Position numbers and translations under genes: made by a program. A model generated the notes under the pieces. The model made no database searches. It saw only the letters and a list, made by a program, of their open reading frames with translations, and was not told the DNA's origin. A stretch of 64,000 nucleotides of DNA from Sphaerulina vaccinii (taxonomy: Eukaryota > Ascomycota > Dothideomycetes > Mycosphaerellales > Mycosphaerellaceae): contig JAKUDP010000016.1 in the NCBI GenBank assembly GCA_022570795.1, positions 868,001 to 932,000 of the forward strand, read 5' to 3'. Shown here piece by piece: positions 23,931 to 34,970 of the stretch (its first letter is position 1; the number at the start of each line of letters is the position of its first letter).

Positions 23931-24100
23931 ATAGAGAAGCCGAAGAAGTACCTATAAGTGCCTGATACCGATTTGCTCCTGTCGATAAATTAGGTCACAC
24001 AGATTCTCCTTATCCGTGAAACGTAGAAGCACCACTAAGAGACACTAGGATCGCCCTTCCTCACGAAATATAGAGCGTAATAAAGAGAAATAATACAAAC
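23905..24100. other. Island without RIP inside the block
   Basis: About 150-200 bp between two tandem arrays has normal composition with many intact CpA and TpG sites. I saw no coding signal. Sequence context suggests unique DNA, since RIP targets duplicated sequence. Confidence 0.55.
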
Positions 24101-24107
24101 CTAAAAG

Positions 24108-24575
24108 ACTCTCCTTCCTTAAGAATTGGAAGGTAAGGCTTTTAGGAATAATATATAGCTATACGATCCTCTTTCCTTACAAAATGTAGAGTAAAGTTTT
24201 TAGGAATAATATATAGCTAAGAAGCCCTCCTTCTTTACAAATTGTAGGGTAAGGCTTCTAGAGATAATATATTGCTATAAGATCCTCCTTCTTTACAAAA
24301 TATAGAGTAAGGCTTCTAGAGATAATATATTACTATAAGATTCTCTTTCTTTAAAAAATATAGAGTAAGGCTTTATAGAGTAAGGCTTTTAAAAGTAATA
24401 TAGAGCTATAAGATCCTCCTTCTTTAAGAATTATAGGGTAAGGCTTTTAAAAGTAATATATAGCTATAAGATCCTCCTTCTTTAAGAATTGTAGAGTAAG
24501 GCTTTTGAAAGTAATATAGAGCTATAAGATCCTCCTTCTTTACAAAATATAGAGTAAGGCTTCCGAATTCGGTTA
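24108..24575 (+). repeat. 58-bp tandem array, family A copy 1
   Basis: About eight units of 58 bp, each containing GGGTAAGGCTTTTAAAAGTA and AGCTATAAGATCCTCCTTCT. The same unit occurs about eleven times at the start of copy 2. 58 is not a multiple of three, so this array is likely non-coding and regulatory or structural. Confidence 0.9.
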
Positions 24576-24599
24576 GCAAGCTTCCGATCAAATATTGTA

Positions 24600-27400
24600 C
24601 CTTCCGGTCGACCTCCTACTAGCTATACTACTTATCTTACTCTTACTATAGATAGCAGCTTATTCCTACTACTACTACTATCTACCTAACTACTTAGTTA
24701 TTCTACTTATTACTTATTAGATAGGTTAAGTATACTATTACTACTACTACCTCCTTCGTCGAGTACTCTAGAACTAGATAACTCGTATACAACTCTACTA
24801 AATATAGATAACTAGGAATATACGACTGAGGGCAATAGTAGTAACAATACTCTCCTATTATAATTATAATATAGATTCTTTGAGCGCTATTCTATATTCA
24901 TCTCCTCTACTTTGCGCACTCCGGATTTTTTCTAGTAATAGAAGCGATTAGTACGCGACTAGGACCGTAAAGAGATGCAATAGATAAGGCAAAATATAAA
25001 TAAGACTATTAGGCGCGAGAACAAACGTATAGGCAACCCGGAACTAGAATTCGGCGAACGCAAGTAGGCCAACGCGATATACTACTACGTTAGGTTAGTA
25101 TATAACGAGCCGGATCTAGAGTAGTATATTAATAAAATTATTATAAAGCGCTACTACAACTAGGAGTTTTATAATATTATAGGTAAAAATAAAAGTATAA
25201 GCGAAGTAGAAGCCGATAAAGGAAGCGAAGTAGAAGCCGATAAAGGAAGCAAAGTAGAAGAGTATAAAGGAAGCAAAGTAGAAGAGTATAAAGGAAGCAA
25301 AGTAGAAGAGTATAAAGAAAGCAAAGTAGAAGCTAATAAAGGAAGCAAAGTGGAAGAGTATAAAGAAAGCAAAGTGGAAGCTAATAAAGGAAGCAAAGTA
25401 GAGGACTATAAAGGAAGCAAAGCAAAGAACTATAAAGGAAGCGAAGTAGAAAACTATAAAGGAAGCAAAGTAGAGGACTATAAAGGAAGCAAAGCAAAGA
25501 ACTATAAAGGAAGCGAAGTAGAGCCCTCTAGTAGAATAGAGGATGATTTCGGCCTACTATACTACTAGTCTAAGAAACTATCGCCGTCAAATAAAAAAGA
25601 AGCCGATATAGACATATAGGAAGAGCTATCGGAAGATCTACGACCTCGTATATAGTAGCGTAGCGACTAATATATACTACTAAGATAATAAGGAGCCTCT
25701 ACCGAATTAGATATAAATATACTAGATTACTAGTAGATAAATAATAGATATTATAAGAAGCTCTTTCTAGAATAGTAGAGAATCTTCGACGAGAAGCAAT
25801 ATCTATTTTATTTTAACTACGAGAAAGAGAGAGACTAGATAAAAATACTACCTACTCTAGAATTCGAGATTAAATAGCAAGATGCGATAGGCGAAGCTAA
25901 CTAAGTATAGTATGCTATATAGCCAGTGCTGGCAGAGCTACAATACTAGGCTACTCTCTTTAATACAAAACTTTTTATTATATAGTATCTCCTTACTACT
26001 TGGAAGTTTGTATAGGTGAACAGCTATAGAGGAAAGCTAGTCCAAGCTAATATATAAATATTCTTTAAAGAATTGTTATATATAAAGCTATACTATATAT
26101 ATAGTTATAGGGGTTCTAACCTAAAAAAGGGCTCGATAGAAAAAAGCCTTTATATTATACTCCTACTACTAATATTCGCCTACCTATACTACTTGAAGTA
26201 GTACTATCGGTTCTATATCTAATAGATCTACGCTATTAGAGTAGGTATATAGACCTATAAAGATATAGTAGAAGCTAGCTAAGTTTTCGAGTATTCTACT
26301 CGAGGTAGCTTAGATAATATTATAGTATCTTATTTGCTATAGTATAACTATAAAAACCCTATATACTTTGTTCTAGAAACGTTGCGTTAGAATCTATTTT
26401 AGAAGTAGTACTAGAAAGCTTAAAAATGCTTAGACGATAGCTATAGCTCTAAATATATTTTTATCGAGTTCTAGGAAGTCGAAGATAATATTACTATATT
26501 ATAGGCGCTACTTATTAAGTTCTAGGCTACTATTTCTACTATAAAGCGATACCTCTTCTACTAAGTAGAGCTATACTAGCCTGAAATATATATATATATT
26601 ATATAGAAGTATATCGACGAGGAGCTTCTTATCTATAGCGAGAGTAATAGTAGTAGAGTAATACTATACTAAGGCTGCCCTTTGGTTTTTAGTACTAGAA
26701 CTATAGATTTTATAGAAAAGGTACTTATATAAGTAGAAACTCCTTAGAGGTTTGCTAATACTACTAGGTATTACTCTATATAGGTACTATACTAGGGTAT
26801 AAGAGTATTCTATAGAGAACTATACGGCATATAGTAGAGCTAATATATAGACGAATTACAAGGCGAGGTATAGAAACCCCGTAATAGAGAAAAGCCTAGC
26901 GAGGTTAGTATAGAGAATCCCCGACTAGGGTTCCTCGAACAAGATAAGTCCTAGCTAATATAGATAGTACTAGTAGGATAGTAGCCGATATTTCAGCCTA
27001 TCTATAAGCTCTAAGGTATTTAGTTAGATATAGTACTAATACCTACTACTCTATAGATACGTATACTAATATATAATACTAAGATATAGGATACTACAAA
27101 ATTAGGGCTATAGGAACTAAAAGACGTATAGCTTAATTCCGAAGATAGTAATAGAGAGGACTAAGATAATAATAATTAGTAGCTCTTTGTCCTAATTCTA
27201 TATAATTAAGAATCTATACCTAAAGTAGACTCCGTTTTTCTATATATCGATAATGTAGACGACTCTACTATAGAATTAAAGGAGTCGATAGATAGTTACC
27301 GAGACGTCTAACTAGAAGACTCTAAAGGCTCCTACTTATTTTTATACTTAGAGTCAGATATAAAATTTGATAAATAGAAAAGATCTCTATTAAGACCAAC
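24600..27400 (+). pseudogene. Family A plus-strand gene 1, copy 1 (function unknown)
   Basis: Reading RIP stops as Gln or Trp, the plus strand encodes a long protein-like sequence. It opens with a charged segment (RDWDRKEMQQIRQNINK near 24950), then EFGERKWANAIYYYVRLVYNE near 25050, an 8-residue tandem repeat (GSKVEEYK type, 25190-25530) and a long hydrophobic/charged region to about 27390. Copy 2 has the same order from about 38640 to 41350. An uninterrupted frame survives only over the repeat (25350-25568), because AAG/GAA-type codons contain no RIP targets. I recognise no domain. Confidence 0.45.
25190..25530 (+). repeat. 24-bp coding minisatellite, copy 1
   Basis: About fourteen tandem units of 24 bp (AAGGAAGCAAAGTAGAAGAGTATA and variants) encoding an 8-residue charged repeat in one plus-strand frame. 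Copy 2 carries a shorter version at 38878-39080. Confidence 0.9.
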
Positions 27401-27429
27401 CCGCATATACGCTTGTCAATCTCCAAAAC

Positions 27430-30400
27430 ATTATTATTACTATTATTCTTACTAAGTTTTGTAGTCCGAAGATGGCCTACTACTACCCTCCAATTGTCCC
27501 TATATAAGACTCTAGTAGTACCTTCGTAGTCTCTACCTTTTCTATCTATATTATTATACTTATTAAACCTATTAATAATAGACTGTCTCTCGCTAGTTGC
27601 TACTTTTAATTTCGTAGAGAGTGCCTAATATATAGCAACTCCCTTCTTAGAAGGCTTAATAGTATAGTTTAGGAGCACTGTAACTATATCTATTATAGTC
27701 GGATCTATATAGAAGACAACTACTTTTTCTCTATTACTATATATACTATATAAATATATACTATATACTATCTAAGGTTTAATCTATTTCGAGAGTTATT
27801 ATAGATAGTCTAAAAGCCCGTCGTAAGTTAGTAGCTCTTTACCAAATTGCTAGAGACGTCCTCTCCTACTCTTATTACTTTGTATAGTAGTATAAGGGCC
27901 TGCAACTTCGGAGCCTTAGCTAGTAGCTCCTTACTAAACGCTACTATAAAGTTATACTCTATTCCCTTTTTGCTTATCTATACTAAAAGCTTCTTACCCT
28001 ATAATAGAGATAGTAGTATACTAGATGAGCGGTCAATCTATCTAATACAGACTAGTCGCTATTAGCTTCTATATAGGAAATCTTTCTATATTTGTTGCGT
28101 AGAACTATATACGTCTTCGACTGAGGAGTAATTTGATTGTGCTATTATCGATAGGCTGCCCTTCTTCTACTATTGTAATAGTACTTGTACTCTTTATACT
28201 ATATATAAGAAGTAATCGACGCGAGCTATATCTTTGCTAATATATAATACGTACTGCGATACGGGTCGGGAGGGTATAGAAGTTGCTAGAAGTCTGGCCT
28301 ATGTCTAAGTAGGAGCGCGCTCGATAAAGATATAGAAATACAATTTTTAATATCTACTTTGCTATCTTATTCTACTCTGCGATTGTTATATAGTACTCTT
28401 ATAGAAGCTTTGCCTCCTATCTGCTAGTATTGCTATCTTCTATAGGCTCCGGGAGTATCTTATAGTAGAAGTATACCCGTCGCTACTCGTAGATTGCATA
28501 TTTCGTTACTAAATGTTTCGGTGGACTATAAGAACTAGATCCTATTCGTTCCTTCGCCACCTTAGAGTCCTTCACTCTAAATAATATATTAAGTATCTAT
28601 ATATTACCTAACAAGTTCTTTAAATATTATCTAATATAGCTTTGCTACCTTAGTATACTTAACTCTAAATGTTGCGCTAACTATTTATATATTTTCTAAT
28701 AAGTTCTTCGATTATTATCTAATCTAAAGCTATCGAACCTCGCAAGTCTAATACTAACTCTACTATAGGTATTACGAAACGTTATATCCGATATAAGGAT
28801 TTGATCTGCGCTCGGCGCACTCGAGTATACTTTGTATTGCGACTCCTATTGACCTAGAAACCCTCTACTATAAAAAACCCGGTTACAAATCCCCGAACTT
28901 CTCGACTATTAGTATAGTATGCCACGACACTCTATTTTTCTAGCTGCGCAGTATAGAGTATTATAAATCTATATAAAACTCCTAATATAAATTATTAAAG
29001 TATAGATTCCTATCTATTACTTATATATATTATTACCTCATCCTCGACTGGCTTCGTAGTTTTCCTAGTCTCTCCAAATATAAGAAGCTTGTCTCTAATA
29101 ACCTAATACTATTCCAAACCTCTAACTCTCTCTTATTATCGCGCTAGGTTTGCAACGCCCTCTATTATCAAATATATACTAAGTTATACCTATGTAGCAG
29201 AGGATTGTATATATACTACTATTGCCCTTGTTATTATCTATAGTACGAATATGCTTATTCAGCTCCTATACCTAGTTCCAATTTAGAATTAGAAGTAGAA
29301 TAGTTAGGTTCGCGCCTCGTACCTAGTTCGATTGTTACAAGATGTCTTTTAAGATTAGTAGGTTTGTATAGATATATAGAAAGAAGCTATAGTATAGTCC
29401 TCGGTTATAGCTCTTTCTATCTTTATATATATATAAATCTACTAAATAATATAGTCTCGTCTTATTCGACTTAAGCTTTGATTTAATACTAATAGTAGAC
29501 CTTTAGTATATCTATACTATCTTGTATATTAATCTAAGTTATATTGTAAAGACTATAGTATCTATATAAAGGACAGAGTATATATATAAGATAGGCTAGG
29601 TACTCGAGTACCTATTATACTATATATATATTTTATATATAGCGCGATCTTGCTATTCCTAAGACCCTGCATCGCATTAATAGTAGTATACGCCTTGAGT
29701 CGAAATTGAATCCTAGATACTAGCTAGCCTTCTCCGTCGACAGAAATAATACTCTCAATTGTATAACGTTTCATCTGAACTTGAAATTCTCAAGTAATAC
29801 GATCTTCTCTATTGCTACTAAGCTCTTCGTTTCTACTACCCGGCAGGCGATTGTCTTAGCCGCTACTATAAACTCGATCTAAGTTTCCTTATTGTTATTT
29901 ATATTATCTTCCGTCTAATATATAAAGTATATATTATATATCTTAGACTTGAAATTGTAATATACGACTTCGTCTTACCTTTTCCTTAGCCTACTAGTAT
30001 ATCTACAATCTCGTTATTTAGATAAAACAATCTAGATTATATTAATATATTCGGCATCTATTATTTATTATATAGGCGTCTCGAAGTAGGAATAGCAACT
30101 ACTATATTATACTCGCTCTAGAAGTAACTTAATTAGCTAGGTATCGAGTCTATTTACTCCTTCTAGGTACTATAGTAATTTCTATATAGTCGTATAGGTA
30201 GAAGTTGTGCGATATCTTTATTAAGCTACTTATATCGTAGTATAATTAATATATTATAAAGGTCCGGTCTCCTTTAGCGATATAGAGTCGAAATTATAAA
30301 GTTATATATATATAATACCCTCTTATAACCGTTTCTAGTCCTACTTATCTAGTTCTACTTATCTAGTCCTACAAGCTCTGCCCGGATTAGTATATATTAA

Positions 30401-31300
30401 TGCTAGGCGTTATCGCATAGTATAACTACTATTAAGTCTCGCATTATCTGCATCTAGACATTATAGGAGCTAAGTACTTATATACTACAAAGCCTAAAAC
30501 GAATACTTAGACCTCTACTATCCTAAATACCTTATATCTATATATATTCTATAGCTAGGTATATAGTTGAAATACTCTCTATAGTAGCGCCTAACGTGTC
30601 TAGACTTCTTAGTACTTCTACTAGCAGTTCTAAGCTAAAGGTATATAAAAGTTCTCTATTAATCTCGAGGGAAGATATATTTTTAATTTATTAAGGTACT
30701 ATTATATTATCTCTTACCTTTGGCGCTACTAAATACCTTGCCCTCTAGGTCTACTATAATCTCTACTTTGCAAAGGACATACTCTTTGTTCTTCTTAATC
30801 TTATTAATATCTTTTAACCTATATAGATATCTATTCTACTATAGATTAAAAAATATAATATCTTTTACTACTATACTCTTTATTCTTTATATTAGCTTAT
30901 TCTTATTATCTCGCTATTATATTATAACTTCTATAGGCATATTCTTAGCGTCGCCGGCTTTCTATAGCGTCAAATTGTTATACTAGCCTTATTATAGTAT
31001 AAAATCAAGCTGACGCTAATTCGAGGAAGGCGTCTTGCGTAGTCGTATTATTCTATAGTTTTGCAATATATGTCGCCGTCTAGATTCTGCCGCAAGGAGA
31101 GTTCAATCCGATAGCGGCTTCGATAGCTAGTAGATATACGCTCCTATCGAACTTGTCTACTATAGTAGGAGGGTTGAACCGGTATAGTAATATTAGATAA
31201 TACTATTATATCGTATTTAGAGTCGCAACCTTATTATACATTCTTTGAAAGAAAGAAAGAACCTACAATTTGACTTCTCTAAAACCCTCACTTTATATAT
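27430..31300 (-). pseudogene. Family A minus-strand gene, copy 1 (function unknown)
   Basis: Coding character switches to the minus strand here. Examples: NMPIEVI..RDNKNKLI.RIKSIVVKDIIFFNL near the complement of 30950-30830, continuing into DINKIKKNKEYVLCKVEIIVDLEGKVFSS near 30800-30730; and ERVRGLE.Y.VIRDKLLIFG followed by ETRKTTKPVEDE near 29130-29030. Copy 2 carries the matching region at about 41400-45100. RIP stops are frequent. No family recognised; a large regulatory or transposition protein is possible but unproven. Confidence 0.4.
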
Positions 31301-31349
31301 TAGTAAGAAGGAAGGAACTTTAAAGTAGGCCTACTTAAATTATAGTATC

Positions 31350-34300
31350 GAGACTTGCGAATCTTTTTACTATATCGTACTTATTATTACCTAAATAGCA
31401 CGAGTAATAATCTCTAAATATAAAATATACGAAGAGATAAGTAAGGAAGATATAGACGTCAAGAGCTTTATTTGCGCTAGTCAATTCGATAGCAAACCTA
31501 CTAGCTACTAGGCGACGGCCTTTCTAGACGTTATAGATACCGACATTATATAGTTCAAGATCGACCTCGCCAAGCGCGCAGCAGACAATAGTCACGAGGA
31601 TACGCTATATAAGAGCTTCTATAATTAGGATAGGGCGGCAGATTCGAGATCGAAGTAGAGCAAGGCATAGATAGAATTTATCAAGCGCAACTATTTCGAA
31701 TTCATAGCCTCCCAAGTAGTATCTACTATAGTTAGTAGGCAAGACGCTCAAGACCCTCCTTGCCTATAAGCTGTTTACTATAGTATTATATACTATAGTA
31801 GGTAGGCTAGTAGAAAGAATATAGAAGTTGATATACGTTTCGATTAGAACCTAGTTCTATAAGTACTAAGTAGGCAATATAGGGTCTGGTCTAGATACTA
31901 GGGTATAGTCGCTTTATATATTTAAGGAGGATAGTATAAGAGTAGCGAGCAATCGTATAAGATAGAGATATAAGAGAGTAGATATCTATAGAGAAGAAAA
32001 AGCGTAGTAATCTACCCAAAGCTAGAAAGATCAAGCTATCAGAGAATCAAATACTTGTATAACTAGCTTAGTTCAAACCGAAGAAGTTAGCGACGCCTAT
32101 ATTAGTACTAGATAGTTCTAAGCTATATACAAAATATAACGCAGATACCCCAACTATTTCTGAACCTTTGTTTATACCCAAGACCTACCTCTTCTACTAC
32201 TAAATACTTGAAGTAGTCTTCGATAGCGACTAGCAGTCTCTAGTGCGAATAATAGTATCTGCAATTGAGAAGAAGTAGAATAGCAAGGTATTAACTAAAG
32301 AGTAGAAGGCGAGCTGACTCGGCATTGCTCAATTAGCTTTGTTATTCAATAGCGCAGAGTTCAAAGACTATTAGAAAGTATTGATAGATACTATTATAGA
32401 TACTAGTAAAGGTCTAGCTTAAGCGACAAGAGAGAATTAAAAAAGGTAGAAGTTAAGACTTCTATAAGGCTATTAAATTCCTTCTTCTTCGAGTATAAAA
32501 AGAAAGAATTAAAAAAGATAGAACTTCTGCGAGGCTATCAAATTCCTTCTCCTTCAGGTATAAAAAGAGAGGACTAAAAAAGGTAGAAGTTAAGACTTCT
32601 ACAAAGCTATCAAATTCCTCCTTCTTTAGGTATAAAAAGAGAGGACTAAAAAAGGTAGAAGTTAAGACTTCTACAAAGCTATCAAATTCCTTTTTCTTCG
32701 AGTATAAAGAGGGAGAAATTAGAAAGGTAGAAGTTGAGACTTCTATAAGGCTATTAACTTCCTTTTCTTTTGGATATAAAGAGGGAGGATTAGAAAAGGT
32801 AGAGTAGTACTTTTAGGTAAGCTATTAACTTCCTTCTCTTTCCGATATAAAAAGAAAGGATTGGACAAGATAGAGTAGTACTATTATATAAGCTATTAAC
32901 TTCCTCCTTCTTCGGATATAAAAAAAGAGGATTAGAAAAAGTAGGGTAGTACTTTTAGATAAGCTATTAACTTCCTCCTCCTTTCGATATAAAGAGAGAG
33001 GATTAGACAAGGTAGAGTAGTACTATTATATAAGCTATTAACTTCCTCCTCCTTCTAATATAAAGGGAGAGAATCTATATAACTAGAATATAACCTACCT
33101 TATACTTTTCTATTTCTTTTTATACCTACTTTATATTATTTATACTTTTACTTCCTACTTACTTTCTACCTCTCTAACCTTTTAGTTCTTTATACTATTT
33201 GAAACTTAGATATATAATATATATACTTTACTACCCTTTACTACTAGTACTAGTCTCGCTAGTATTATATAGATATTAGATATAAATTTTACTAGTATAA
33301 TTTGTATCTACCTATTAATATAAAATAATATAAAGAGATAGAGCAAGCTCTATATACTAGCTAACCTCGGTAATACAAGGTGCCTCGTATAGCGAAACGA
33401 GCGATATAAGGTAGAATAGCTTTTCGAAATACTACTAAATATAATTATTTTTACTAGTATAAATTATTACTACTAATTATCCTATAGAGTTAGGGAATCT
33501 ATAGGTAAGCTAAAAGCGATGCGCTACCTAGCCCGCTCCTAGTAGAGGTATAATAGTTATAGGTTGCTAATCGGTATAGAATTACTTACTTATAGTAATA
33601 TTATAATAAGAATCCGGCTATACTAATAAAGTATAGAGCTAACAAATATAGTAAGATTCGTTAGTAGTACGACCTAGGGTACTACGGTCTAATACTAACG
33701 ATCGTATAAGCGAATATATAGCCTATCGTTTATATAGTAATATACCTAAAAAGAAATTCCAAGATCCAAGAATACAACCTCGAGTGGCGACTGCCAATTA
33801 CTCTACCTATAAGTTCAAATATCAAGCTCAATACAGAGTATATATTCGGAGTATATAAGAAGGCACTCAAAACTTATACGCCAGACTTAGTTGCCCGAAC
33901 TTACTACGTAGTAATACTCTTGTATCGCACCTCGATAGGACGTTTATATAGTTCTACTCCTCTAATATTTTAATAACTAGAGCAGATACGACAGACCCCG
34001 CAAGACCTTTAAAATAGATATTATAAGCAATTAGAAGAAGAATCTAAAGGAGAACTCTAAGGAGGCTATAAGGAAGAGGAGTAGGTATAGCAGGCAAGAT
34101 AGAAGGAGAAGTAGATTTAATAGGAAGATATACTTTATTAGCATAGACTACATACTTAGACTATACGACCTGCCTCTATAGCCGCTACTACTAGCGACTA
34201 TATATTAGTACTAGGACGCCCTACAAAAGCCTCGAGATAGTAGCAGATACTAGAGAACAACGACGAAGACTATACTAGATATAGCGCTCCGATATAGTAA

Positions 34301-34960
34301 AATAATAATAATACCTATATACCTAGAGTAATACTCCGAGCCGCTTTACTAATATATACTATATTATACCTAAGACTACTACTACCCGATACTATCTACT
34401 CTTCAAATATTATATAACTAGTATAGAACTCTAGATATATAGTATAAGAAGAGAATAAAAATACAAAGACAAAGGTCGTAGAAAATATAAGTAAAAATAA
34501 GAATATAGGGCTATAGTAGTTAATAGAGGAGATATAGGGAGATATCGTAGTCGAAGTATATTATACTATTACTAGTATATATACTTGAAGCAACTACTAA
34601 TAAAATTATAGTACTTAACTAATAGGACTATTATACTCCGAAATACTACTAGTAGAATCAAGCTGGAGTTCCAGCTCGACGATAAGGAGAGAGACGTCAC
34701 TTAGGAATGGAGTCTTAAACGCAGAGGAATGCTATTAGCAATATTAGTAGAGGAATTAGTTAAAAGAATAGAGCTAGTAACTGTAGCAAGATAAGGAGCT
34801 TAGCGATAGCGCTAATTGCTAGAGGAGATCTACAAATCGAAAAGATAAAACAAGTACTATAAGAGCTAAACTACTAGTAGTATATAGATTTATAATAGAA
34901 TAGCTAATATTAAAAAGATAGAAGTTCTTTAAATTATTTAAGCTTAGGTTTTTTTAGACT
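31350..34960 (+). pseudogene. Family A plus-strand gene 2, copy 1 (function unknown)
   Basis: The plus strand is again protein-like: FKIDLAKRAADNSHEDTLYKSF near 31555-31620 is matched in copy 2 by FKIDLTKRAADNSYEDAPYKGF near 45620-45690, the best conserved stretch between the copies. It is followed by a basic region, a 24-residue tandem repeat (72-bp array, 32440-33075) and a less conserved 3' part to ~34960. RIP stops throughout. No domain recognised. The 3' part may be a separate gene. Confidence 0.42.
32440..33075 (+). repeat. 72-bp tandem array, copy 1
   Basis: About nine units of 72 bp (one shortened to 65 bp), each with GGTAGAAGTTAAGACTTCTA, a GCTAT[TC]AAATTCCT block and a TATAAAAAGAGAGGA block. 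72 bp equals 24 codons, consistent with a coding repeat. Copy 2 has a shorter, more eroded array at about 46650-47065. Confidence 0.88.
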
Positions 34961-34970
34961 TCCGACTATA

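Larger units (their letters stand above)
24108..34970 (+). mobile_element. Family A repeat, copy 1 (~11 kb, class unknown)
   Basis: Long repeat also present at 37728-56870 (copy 2, with a Copia insertion). Both copies share, in order: a 58-bp array; a plus-strand coding region with a 24-bp array; a minus-strand coding region; a second plus-strand region with a 72-bp array; and a 3' part ending at TAGACTTCCGAC (near 34960 here and 56860 in copy 2). RIP has broken all frames. No LTR, terminal inverted repeat, reverse transcriptase, transposase DDE/DDD or helicase motif could be recognised. Three gene-like regions of roughly 0.9-1.3 kb codons each in both orientations argue against a simple retrotransposon. 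Limits are where the two copies stop matching. Confidence 0.65.

Noticed and set aside
23609..23965. 118-codon frame with YYSSFSTKDI repeats
   Set aside because: Product of a 30/33-bp minisatellite; no start context or flanking coding sequence, and the array is absent at copy 2.
25169..25396. Minus-strand Leu/Ser repeat frame, also 38833-39090
   Set aside because: Reverse-strand reading of the 24-bp array; open only because the unit length is a multiple of three.
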